From Glandiceps talaboti (lineage: Eukaryota; Hemichordata; Enteropneusta; Spengelidae): DNA of 64,000 bases. The stretch is from assembly GCF_964340395.1 (NCBI RefSeq), contig NC_135566.1:4231001-4295000 (forward strand), read 5' to 3'. The translations under genes were made by a program, and so were the position numbers. Each line of letters begins with the position of its first letter. The first letter of the stretch is position 1. Below the pieces are notes generated by a model, which did not search any database, was not told the DNA's origin, and was given only the letters and a program-made list of their open reading frames with translations. Below are positions 25,695 through 37,250 of the stretch, piece after piece.

Positions 25695-28600
25695 GTATAT
25701 GAATCACTAATTCTATTTAACATATCTCATCAAATCATTTTTGTTGCCATGCACAACCAAAACTGGTTATCACACATCACAATCTTATCAGAAATTACAT
25801 ACATGTATATACCAATATCAGTGAGCACTGGTGCGTGTGCATAGTAGTGGTATTTGCACTGCAGTCCAATTCCGAAAACATTGCATATCTACATGCAAAT
25901 GATATGCAAATGAGGACATGGTCATTCATTGTGCATGAAAGCATGTGATTGCAGTCTCGTTTTTAACAAAATTTGATGTTTCGGATAAACATGTCATAAT
26001 AAGAGAACTACATGTATATCATATATGCCACATGAGTTCCAGTATGGGTATACCTAGTGTTTGCAGTGTTTTCTACTGCACTTTCACTCGCTATAAATAT
26101 GGTCACAGAAACACTGCAAACACTTGTACACATACCACGAGTACGCCACACTTGTGCATCATACTAGTACTATTTAATGAGGTGCAATTTATTTTCCTAG
26201 ATAATGTCAAATCTGCAGGCTCTCCTTTTACTAGCTGTACACTGAACCTATTTTAAAACCAGAACATTTTCACGCTTACTGGAAGAGTGGAAGGCATATA
26301 CTACATGTACACATAGATAAACAACTTCATGTTTCCTTTAGCATGATCTCCTTTCTATGGTATTTACCAAATCTATCTAGAAACCTAAAATAAATTTAAG
26401 GAAGGCTTATAACTGTTAAACGAAATACCAAATACATTTTTATGCCTATTTGGAAGGACTTATTTTATCTATAAAAATGAAACTCATTTTCAGAACAGCT
26501 ATCTAGATTTCTTTTTTCACTACGTGACAGATTTAAAAGATCAAATAAGTGACAGAGTTGACATGTTTTGCTGGCATTTATGTAAAATCACTTTAATGTT
26601 CTCTTGCAGAAAATACTGTTGAACTGATGGTGTACACATAACAAAGATTTGACAACTCTAAATCTTTTATTTCCTTTAACATTCACCTCATTAGTAAAAC
26701 CATATTTTTTATGTCCTTCTCACAATTCCACTGACCCCTGATTTTAGCTGAAGACAGCTAAACAAGACATTTTATTAGTTAGTAGAAGTATATGACTCCA
26801 GAGAGAGGGAGGATAAGAGAGACAGTATCTTTTAATACTTTTCATCTCTGTATGCAGTTACTGAAATGGTACATGTACATGAAGGGTTCATACATGTAGT
26901 TATGTCTATGGTTGCTAGTCAGATTTTGTCAACTGAACAGTTTCAGGGACAATTTTCTATTGCTTTCCATTGATCTAATGGCCTACTACCTTACAAATTT
27001 GGTAGTCTCGATATGGTTAGGTTCACACCCTGAAATTAGTGCCCCAACATGATCCAATTTGAACCTATTACTGTACTATTATGGATAAATTCGACTTCTA
27101 ATTTACATGTCTAATTATTTGCATTTTAAATTGTTACTTGTCTGATCGAAAAAATAGTACTGAAGTTACAGCCACTACAGGTTTAATGGTTAGTCACAGT
27201 CATGGTTATAATACATACAGAAAAACAAACACAGACTCTATTTAATAGTCTATGGTAGTTGTGAGTTCATTCCTCTGTTACATGGTTTCAATGACATGCC
27301 AGGAAATGGCCCCACTTAGAAACATCAGTCAAAATAAATATGAATATTTTAAATATAAGATCCCCTCTAAGGCATTTCACTGATCTTTCCATGTTATAGT
27401 TGCAGAAAATTTGAACTAAGCATGGTTTTCATGTTAAAATATTAATATAATATACAATATATAAATCAATATATAATAGTAAGCATAATATTAATATATA
27501 TATATATTAAGTATGACACACAATGGTGGGCTGAAAATATGATATGCATGTCAAATGTAATCTCATAGTTGTGGTAAGTTTGAATGACACTGTTTGGTCA
27601 CGATTAAAGAAAAGGTTATGCATCATTGGCACATCGGTGGATTCTAGGAACATATGGAGATGGCTTTATTTTCCAACATTTACAATAGTAATGACAGAGA
27701 CAAGTTTTGTACCTCTTTTCAAATTGGTATCCCAAAACCTAAATGTGTGAAGTATACATGTACATTCTATTTACAACAGTTTGTTTGCCTGTCTATATTG
27801 CCACTGTTTTGAGGCCTGCAGTTCTACAACTTCCATAGTTTCTGTTGTTGAATTTTTTATCAGATTTCAAGAGCTAATTTAACTAAGTGTAGCTTTCAAA
27901 TGTTTACTTCCAGTTTATGGGTTATTAGGCCATAATAGGGTCTATTGCTATCCATGGCATCTTGAATCACAATGTCTCTTTTGAAATAATTCAATACCAT
28001 GGGTAGCATTTAGACTACTCAGTTATATGTAGAGCATGTGCATTTTTCTGTATTGTTTGTCTGTACTCTGATGAGGGAGGTTGTAATTTCTCTTGAGAAA
28101 TAACATTTTTTTCTTGCATTTAGTAACCATGTTGTGGCTTTGCCTAGGACTAAAAATCACATTATATAAGCTTTATCGTTGGCAATTTTAACCCTCTTCA
28201 GGTCAAGTCCATGTAAAAGATAGTGGCTGTGACAGGAATAGGGTTTAGGGACTTACAAAAAGGATGAACTTACACCTGTAGCCTTTGATTTCATATGGAT
28301 ATTTTCAGCAAGCACCAGACCACACAACAATAATTTATTCATATGCAAATAGTGTACAGGCTGTGATGGCTCACATTTCATGAATGGTTTTAATCACAAT
28401 ATGCACAGAGTGGTAAAGGTATCATAGACAGTGCCACATATGTACATTTGAGCATTACCGGAAGATTAAAATCGTTTAGTACTAAAATTCATTACATTAT
28501 TATTCCGGAACTACATTTCAATTCATTATCCATATGTAAGTGAAAGGTTTTAACATAGGTAGTACATTGTCAAGGCCTACAACACTTCTCTTGCTGTTTG

Positions 28601-29337
28601 ATCAGTATTGAAGAGACAATCAGATATTATTCCCCAATATTTTCCTTCCTTCTGCTAAGGAAAAGATCCGGGGAGTGATGACAGGGGTTCGGTCACTACA
28701 AATCGATAAACTAATAGAGACAAAACCCTTCCTTTAGGTCATGAATATTTTCTGCATGACTGAAAAAAAAATTGGGGGATAATACCTCAAGCATTATAAT
28801 ATGAAAAATAGGGAACGATAATGATAATCTGGAATATCCATACTGACTGATAGTCTGTCTGAGCACTATAGAACCAATGATATGTACACGTAGATACACA
28901 GTGTCGTGACTGTATAACGCCACCAGGGTAGAGATTATATATAGGGTTTTTTTGTTCAAACACGTACACCCTGGCTTACGTGTGGTACTGTAAAGTTTTA
29001 TATAATCAAATATACAGCTCACAGCAATCCTATTTGGGTGATAGACATGTGAATTACTTTACAGTTGTGTAATTTCAAATATAAAGTAATGAGAATCAAA
29101 CTAGAAATGAGGTGTTGCATGACATACACACATTCACAAATGTTGCTGTTCACAAGTGACAGTCACAGTTTGGCTACATGTAGTTGCAGATTACACTCTG
29201 AATACATTCAAAATGCATTAAGATCGTCATCTGCAGCAATTTAAAATATAGCTTGATCTGCCACAAATGTTTCTTTTCCAAAACACAAGTCCACATGTAT
29301 GATAAACATCAAATGTGGTCAGAAGTGTGTGTATGAG
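25695..29337. other. Intronic, no exon seen
   Basis: AT-rich. It contains an 18-bp-arm hairpin at 26056-26124 and an AT-only stretch at 27433-27511. Frames at 25945-26256 and 29022-28711 (103 codons each) have no recognisable domain or splice support. Confidence 0.4.
26056..26124. repeat. Inverted repeat (hairpin)
   Basis: AGTGTTTGCAGTGTTTTCT at the left pairs with AGAAACACTGCAAACACT at the right. The roughly 30-base loop contains TATAAATA. The arms extend more weakly into GGTATAC/GTACACATACC. Confidence 0.75.
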
Positions 29338-29377
29338 ACAAACAGACACACTGAGACAGACAAGCAGGCAGGCTGGC

Positions 29378-29440
<63 letters not shown>

Positions 29441-29457
29441 CAGACAGGCAGGCAGAC

Positions 29458-29539
<82 letters not shown>

Positions 29540-29552
29540 TGAGTCAGACAGG
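29338..29552. repeat. (ACAG)n microsatellite
   Basis: CAGACAGA tetranucleotide runs with GGCA and AAAC interruptions. The Arg/Gln/Thr/Asp and Cys/Leu/Ser/Val frames are repeat translations. Confidence 0.97.
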
Positions 29553-30659
29553 TGAGGGAGGGGGCAGGAGAGAAAGACAGAAAGACATGAAATTTACATA
29601 CATCATAATTATGTTAATTAATTTCTATTGTTTTCAAGCTATCAAGGAATGAAATCCTCTCTCCACACAAGTCCCAGCAATTTACAGAAGAAGAAACATC
29701 ATTCATAACGCTCTACATAAATTAGCCATGCTGGCTGAACAAGAATATACTGTAGAACACCTGTGTACATGTACATGACTGTCTAATATTTGAGTTGACA
29801 ACAACTGATTACATCTACTGACAGTTTTTTACTTCAATGTGCATGCAATACAACAACAAAATCTATATATATTCTCTTGTGTAGCTCACACAAAAATAAT
29901 GTGTAGTTTTACAGTGAGTGATATTTCTTGACAAGTGGAATCCACTGATCAAAGTGATAACGAATAAAGATAACTACAAATATTATGTATGTATAGATCA
30001 CACATGATATCATAAGACAACAGTTCAATCTATACAAAAGTTTACTCCCTGATGTAGTAGAAATGTGTGTTATTTTAATCCTATTTTTTGTGTCAGGAGA
30101 GGTTTATTCCTCTCATGAGGGAGAACAGTATTAGCTGTACATGAAATAATTATTACTATGCAATGACATTTCAAAAATCAAACATTTACATGTCATGTGT
30201 GTGGTTCAAGTTAATTCTAAAATTCAATCGCAAATGGTCAACACTCCATGTGTGACATGCAATCCCACCCCACCTCCAAAAACCATCCCAACCCATTATA
30301 TTCAATTACAAATATTGTAGTATATTTGTTACGGCCATGACAACAACATATGTTGGTTAATTATATCTGCCTATCTCTGATGCTTAAAACTATGAGAATT
30401 TCCCAACAGAATTAAAATGTATAGTAAACTACAGTATATCAGGTTTCCCTATCTCTATCACTGCAAATCCAAACCTTGCAAAATTACGGTTTACTACAAT
30501 TCATGTGTAAATGATAGAGACCGTGTCATTCCTGTCTCAGACATAGTTCACATGATGTTACAGCTACGATTATGTATATCATGAATTCAGTTCTACAAAT
30601 ACACCTCTCAAAGTATTGTGTTTGTCATGTAAGATTATTTTCAAAAATATTTGGGTTGT
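29553..30659. other. Intronic, no exon seen
   Basis: AT-rich; nothing else supported. Confidence 0.4.
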
Positions 30660-30880
30660 ATGTGTCGATGTGTTTGTGTACCCATGTCTGTGTGTATGCA
30701 TCTGTGTATCTGCTGTATGTGTCTGTTGTCTGTCTGCAGTGTGTCTGTATATCTGTCTGTATCTGTGTCTTTATCTGTGTCTGTCTGCAGTGTCTGTCTG
30801 TCTGTATCTGTCTTCATCTGTGTCTGTCTTTGTGTCTGTGTCCACGTCTGTCACTCTGTGTCTGTGTCTGTGTCTGTAAA
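30660..30880. repeat. Degenerate (TGTC)n/(TCTG)n tract
   Basis: Imperfect TGTCTGTG units with mixed GTAT and CTGCAGTG insertions, becoming purer to the right. Confidence 0.9.
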
Positions 30881-31814
30881 AGTACCTGAATGGTAATATG
30901 TAATTGTACATACAACTGTTCAAAGTATGATAATAGCAAATTACACTGTAAAGCACTACATATAACACTGCTTGTGATAATGACTATTTGTGAATATATA
31001 GAGAAGATAAGTATGTAAGTGGAAAAGTACCCGGATGACAATGTCATCATTTAAAGCAAGGCATTCAGTATGGTAACAAATTAAACACAAAAGCACAATA
31101 TACAGGTATTCCAGTACACTGCACTCACTGACTAAGCCACTTCACAACGCCCTCTCCTTGTCATTCGATTACAGGAAACGTGTGTTTGGGATGACAATGT
31201 TCAACACATAACACGTTTCCCTAAACGACTAAATCACACATGGGAATTACATGTAACAAGCATCCTGCATTTTTTCCTAAAAGTTCCGAGATAAGCATTC
31301 CACAATAGTATTATTCAAGAGCTATGCCTTTTTGAACTGAAAATTCACCCTGTGGAATTTTTTGTCAGAATGGGTGAAAGAGCTCAACACCTAGTCAGTT
31401 TTTTAAACAGGCTGGTAATTATATCCTTAGGCAAAATGTGTCAGTTCTTCTGACCTTGTTCTCTTCACACAGCAATGTCAGACGTTACAGTAGCTGTATC
31501 AACCAACTAAAGTTATTACATTTAAAGAGAACGGGTGACATTAATTACAAACTTGGCGTTTCATCAATGATCAATTCAAGTGTCATTACAACAATACTCA
31601 ATGAATCAACGAGTGCATTGTGTTAGCCACCACTTGATAATGACATAGATTCAATGCAAGCGATGGTTATCGATAAAACTTATCAACAAGCAGAAATCCA
31701 CTTCAGGCCACTTTACAGCTGAATACCCATGTCTCTAAGCACCGCTGGTATGCTTATTAAAGTTATCAACCAGAGGCTAATCTTATGGACAAAATTTATT
31801 TACTTTACTTGTCA
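30881..31814. other. Intronic, no exon seen
   Basis: AT-rich; short chance frames only. Confidence 0.4.
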
Positions 31815-32480
31815 AAGTGTAGTCCTGAAAATACTGTTTTCACAAAGTCATATTCTCATTCCCCTCCCCTTCCAAGTACATGTAACCCTTGGAGTTTGTG
31901 CCTCCACATTTTTTTCAAATATAACCACATGTCTCTATACAATGTACAAGCTATTGCAAGCCAATAAACACTCTCCAACAAACATTAAATGACACATTTC
32001 CTTTGACACACTATACTTCCCCTTCTCTATTTCCCTCTTCAGTCATAAAAAAAAAACTGTGTGCAGTCAATATTCTTACCCTCAGAGTACATACAAGCTT
32101 CTAATTTTATTTGCCTCAACATTTTTTTCAAATTCAACTTAATAAATTTTTACATGCCCCTTGAAGCTAATGACTCTCCAAACAACAATTAATGACCCAT
32201 AACATCCCCCTCCACCATCCTGAAAATACTATTTCACATAGACAAATTCTAAACCCCCTCCCCCTCAAAGTACACACTAGTTTCGAGTTTATGCCTGCAT
32301 ACTTTTAATGTACATGTAACTTCAGGAATTTATGCACACTCCTTCAGGCTGCCAACATTCTCCTATCAAACACTAGAATAATACATTTCCTTTAAAATCA
32401 ATTCACTGACCCCTCACTATCCCACTCTGTAGTCCTGAAAAAGTCACTTCGTTATCCCCCCCCCCCCACCTCAGGTACAT
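31815..32480. repeat. Decayed ~200-bp tandem repeat
   Basis: (A/T)(G)TCCTGAAAATACT occurs at about 31820 and 32218 with a related copy at 32430. The accompanying CCCCTCCCC..CAAGTACA, CCTCCACATTTTTTTCAAAT and TTTCCTTT blocks recur at similar spacing, implying 3-4 diverged copies. Confidence 0.5.
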
Positions 32481-33404
32481 GGTAAGGGATAGGGGAACAC
32501 TACACTAACTTTCAGTGCACCACAAGAAACTGTTTTGCTTCAATGGCACTACAAATTGACTTACATTTACAAGGCCAGCAGTGACAGGAAACCAAAATGC
32601 TCCCTACCTGATCTTAAATCAGCAGTACAAAGAATGTCACTGGCCTCATGTAATAACTTTCTTGGCAGAACACTGTAACATGTACATTTATATTTAAAAA
32701 AATATTCTGTAGTAGTAGTAGTAGTAGTAATAGTACCGGGATTACATGTAGCTGTTCTGAAGACAGTGTAGATTGATTGCGAGTCCTTTACCTTAAACAT
32801 CAATTATTAATATTCTGTCTCCTATAATCCCTGCAATAAAATAAAATCCCTTCTAATACTGCCCTTCTTTCTGTGGTATTTACAGCTAGTCACTGATAAT
32901 ACAACTTATTTGTTGTAGACAGATTACCTTAATGTGAATTTAAAGGAAGTCTCGGAAATGTACAAAATTCATAACGTAATGTAGTCATATTTCCTATATT
33001 GAAAACAAAACAAAACAATACTCTTCTTTTTGGTTGTACAATGGTATTTAGCCGTAAAGGTCATATGTAACATTTGTACAGAAATTATTTAACACAGAAT
33101 TTACAGGAAGTCTTAAAAAATGTAACTCCTTTATATAATGTATATGTAGTGTATATCCACACTACAAGAGACTTTGAAATGATACATCGTTACAACATCT
33201 TAGCTGTAGGACTTTGTCTTGAATTTCTTTTGTGTCATGTATTGTACACTTGGCTATCTATCATAGATTATGTAGCATATCACTACTTACATATATATAT
33301 TGTCCACACAGCTCACAGTCATATAAATCATATATTGCTTACTAAACCAAGCTGTATTCATCTGAACAACATATGGTGTGGGTTGTTCTAAGTCATCAAC
33401 ACTA
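32481..33404. other. Intronic; (AGT)n microsatellite, otherwise nothing seen
   Basis: A short (AGT)7 run sits at about 32710-32731. A 105-codon plus frame at 33074-33391 shows no domain or splice support. Confidence 0.4.
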
Positions 33405-33779
33405 CAGTGTTGCAGCCAGAGGGGGTCATATGACTCACATTTTTTGGACCTGACCCACAATTTTGGAAGTGATGGGTCATAAATGACCCACTCTAAAATT
33501 GTATGCAGATATGTTTAGCAACATGACCACGCCTCTAGCAACAGCCAAATGATCGCATATATTGCACAGATAACAACAGCTTTGGATAGGCAACTGCATA
33601 ATCATTCAGCAAATATCTATCATGGATCAGCATGGGTAAATATTTTTAAAAACTGTACAGTTGTGCTACAACACCATTGGCGCTTTTTATAATGTCCCCA
33701 AAAAATTTACGATGACCCAGAAAAATGAAAGTCTCAGGACACTATGTCATATTCTTTCAAAAGGCTGGCTGCAACACTG
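33405..33779. mobile_element. CAGTGTT-ended miniature transposon, 375 bp
   Basis: Both termini are CAGTGTTGCAGCCAG in inverted orientation (33405-33419, 33765-33779). They are flanked by CACTA on both sides (33400-33404, 33780-33784), a 5-bp target duplication. Internal GGGTCAT..ATGACCCA blocks add subterminal inverted symmetry. It is non-coding. Confidence 0.8.
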
Positions 33780-33897
33780 CACTATGTCTATGTTAATCAA
33801 AATATAACTCAAATGTTAAAGTCACCATTACTCTTCCCTATTGCTCACAAATTACACTTGCACAGGATATACATGTAATTATATCATTCCCAGTTTT

Positions 33898-33950
33898 CCC
33901 AATATTTTTCTTCATTCAGCCTGAAAATACTTGTGACCTAAGGGTTATGT
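33898..33950. repeat. Partial second copy of the 14986 foldback repeat
   Basis: CCAATATTTTTCTTCATTCAGC, GAAAATACT and GTGACC..AGGGTT occur in the same order as at 14986-15032. Confidence 0.6.
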
Positions 33951-35635
33951 CACTTCTTGTCTTCAACTTGAAGTGACAGGGCCTCTAGGTCACCAATCCA
34001 CTCTAGTCTGGCATTCCAGCATGGCCAATTTTTTTCCCCAAACTATAATTTCATCAAACATCTCACCTGGCTAACATCCAACAGGAACACTGAATCCTTT
34101 CATTACAAAACAAGTCAGTTTTTGTTCAGTGTAACATTTCAACATGCGTCATGTGATAAACGGATATTTACCCAGCTTTACTGATTACAACAATACAATA
34201 TACATTATACATCACCAGTACACAACATCAAGTGTTCTATGATATACATTTCAAGGATAACGTTTGTAAGTGTTTTTGAAAGATTAAAGTGGCCCTGAAA
34301 AACACACTTCAATTTGTGATAAAAATCTTCTTATATTAACAATTCTCATTCTTTCTAATTAATTTCTAAACAACTTTTAACTTTCCAGTTTTTTTTTAGA
34401 ATACATGTACAAGTACCATATTACATGATGTGAATGAATGTCCGTGCCTCTTCGGCTTCACTAAATGAATAAAAACCTATACTAAACGAAAGTCAAAAAA
34501 AAATTTGAGGTGAGTGAATCCCAAATGTTCATTTATGTCTTGTCAGCATCATAAGGGGTGTTCTACAATGGGTTGTCATGTACGCTTACACTGTCGATGA
34601 GAAATTTGCGATTCAATTCCATTTGTAATTAGCCTTACAGTGTTAAATCAGCTCTATGCATGCATAGATGTGCAAGTACTATTTTAAAACACACTAAGAA
34701 CATTTCATGCGTTCATTTTCTCCATTTTCAATCTTCACAACTACAAAGCAGTGAATTGCATTGTGAATTTAAACCAGATTTGATCGTCTTGAAATCAGTG
34801 ATAATAAACCCCATTCAATAAAAAGACTTTGGATTTCTGTGAAAATCAATTACTTGAAATCTAACATTTCCAAATACTCATACATTGTCTTTAAGACAAT
34901 TAGAAATTGTCCATAAATACTGGTTACTAGGTATGGTAAGACATACAACGATATCATTCATAATAATATACATGGATACTACAATGTATGTGGAAGCCAA
35001 TTCTCAACGGTACATTAAATTGACAAACTTGATAAAACGAAGAATTAAGCTGATAAATGGGTTTCACCCTTTGCACCCAATCTCAGGAGTACTTTGACAT
35101 ACATTGTCTTCCCTGGATAACTCTACCCCTTTCTACTATAAAATTGGGTCACAAAATGTTGAAACTACAGTTCTACACGTCTATAATAATCCCACAGTCT
35201 GCAATAATTGGTCTCTATAACTCCTTTTCATTTTATTTTTCTTCTGCTCAAAAACAGCTCAGTATGTCTTTGTACTGAATGATTGCTACTTGTTAATGTA
35301 GATGTATTCCTTTGGCCTTTTTGCCAGTCTCTTTATAACAGAATACACAGCTTAGCTGTTTCACACTTGAGTGACTAGAGTCAACAATATAAGTATATAT
35401 ATATACTGCTGGTCCCTTTTTTTCACACACAGCAATCAATAGCTTATTTTTCTCCCTACAAAAATTGAAGTTGTTAGTGACAAGTAAACTCTGTAAGTAC
35501 ACAGCCAGATATTGTGCAATCTTGTTTGCATCAGGTTATGACACGTCTCTCTTATACTCTGTATTTTTTTGTTTTGTACTCACGATTTTTTTTTAGCATG
35601 GTACTTTTACATTTCACAATTTGCGTCTTGTATAA
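33951..35635. other. Intronic, no exon seen
   Basis: AT-rich; only short overlapping frames (34885-35278). Confidence 0.4.
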
Positions 35636-35810
35636 TTACTTTATTTTGACTGGTTCTTTTTGATAAACACCTGATTGCTAAATAATTGGCCCTTGATTGG
35701 TTGTTTTTTTATCAGCCACCAATTGTTGTTGTTTTTATAAGCCTTGATTGGTTGTTTTTTATTAGCCTATGAAGTTTGATTGGCTGTTTCTTTTATTAGA
35801 CTCAGGTGTT
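35636..35810. repeat. ATTGG-bearing degenerate tandem repeat
   Basis: (T)TGATTGGTTGTTTTTTAT(C/T)AGCC-like units recur at about 35693, 35743 and 35778, with weaker ones at 35648 and 35720. Each carries ATTGG, the inverse CCAAT motif. Confidence 0.6.
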
Positions 35811-35869
35811 TGTGCTTTGGCACACTTGAAAATACGAACATTGCACTGCACAATACTAGAAGCAACAAA

Positions 35870-36122
35870 GCATATCACAACATTTCACAGCACAGAAGCC
35901 GCATACTTGTAAACTATGGCACAGCACAGTATTACAGCACAATATAACAGCACAGCACAGCAAAGTAGAATAAGTACATTACTGTATACTCAGTACAGAA
36001 CATTAACAGTACAAGACAGCAGCCCAGCACAGTAAGGTAAGATATGGTACAGCATGGTGATGTATGGCGTGGCGTGACACAGCACAGAACGTACAACACA
36101 GCACAGCACAGCACACACAACC
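35870..36122. repeat. Degenerate (CACAG)n tract
   Basis: Many CACAGCACAG and TACAGCACA units with substitutions; best preserved at about 35933-35960 and 36078-36117. Confidence 0.8.
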
Positions 36123-37074
36123 CAGTAAAGAATATTGGCGTACTCACAAACACGATTACATTTAGATTTCAAAAAATACTAGAATACAACACTTTCAATA
36201 TTTGTAATATGTGCTGTCAAAGTTTGTTCTTTCACAAAATCAACCTGCAAACCTATCCATTAAATTATTCAAAGCATTAAAATCCTTCAATGTACTATAC
36301 CACTAAAACGTTAGTGCTTGATCAAAATATACACACACAGTCACAGAGGAATTTGCTTATTCCATTACACAAGTAACTAAAATGGATTAAAACGGATGAT
36401 TTGACAGTATTATCATCATACAGTATCTACTGTCTCTGTACAGTGCTACACTATCAGACTCATCACAAGTGCTATTATAGTCTCAGCAAAGAAGCTGTGT
36501 ACATTTGTGCTGCCGTATTACTAGGTTCAAATTAGAGCAACGGATGTAATCACACAAGCCCATATTCTCTGGGCAAAAAGACATGGTAGGGCAATAACCA
36601 ATTTATCATCTACCAATCCATGTACCATATGCACACTCACTTTTCATGACAGTAACAGATAACTACACAAGCTGAATTTGAATCGTTCAGCTTGGACAAC
36701 CCATAATGCAAAGAAAATATTAATAAATATAGGATAAGATCATGATAATACCTGGACACAGTAATGTTTTAATGTAAAATTATGACTAAGCTGAATATCA
36801 ATTACACGTCTGTGATGTGAAGTTGAGGCAATTTCGTCCCTAAAGATTTGCAGCCCCTAGTTGGTACTATTTATCATAATGAATTTTATTCATGAAGTAC
36901 GGGTTCAGTGTGGTTCTATCAGGTATCTGCTTTGTGTCACCTCCACACTCCATGTGAGTATAGGATACACTTTTATATAAAGTAATTACCAATGTCAACA
37001 TTGTATGCTCCAGTGCAGATAGACTTGTACGTTTAGGATAATATTGCAGGCTTTCATTATACTGTACTTCTCAG
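36123..37074. other. Intronic, no exon seen
   Basis: AT-rich; nothing supported. Confidence 0.4.
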
Positions 37075-37250
37075 TTTTCCTATCAAAACATCTTCAAAGT
37101 GTTGAACCGACTGAGGGAATGTCCCAATACACTGATGTGGCAACCCCAGAGTTTGACCTTTCAAGCCAGCCGCCCCCAGGGAGGGAGCGAGGCATGGGCG
37201 ACCACTACATACCTACAGCAGTTAACAGTTACAGAAGCATTGAAGCATAA
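37075..37250 (+). other. Coding-looking GC-rich segment, possible terminal exon
   Basis: An open frame after an acceptor-like TTCTCAG reads to a TAA at 37248-37250. It includes SVEPTEGMSQYTDVATPEF and ends DHYIPTAVNSYRSIEA. It is more GC-rich than its flanks and its residue mix is protein-like. No family is recognised and no partner exon was found. The minus strand also has a 33-codon frame here (MPRSLPGGGW...). It could be a terminal exon of a nested gene, a transposon fragment or chance. Confidence 0.25.

Noticed and set aside
29227-29652. Arg/Gln/Thr/Asp-rich or Cys/Leu/Ser/Val-rich proteins
   Set aside because: Translations of (ACAG)n; likewise at 60473-60993.
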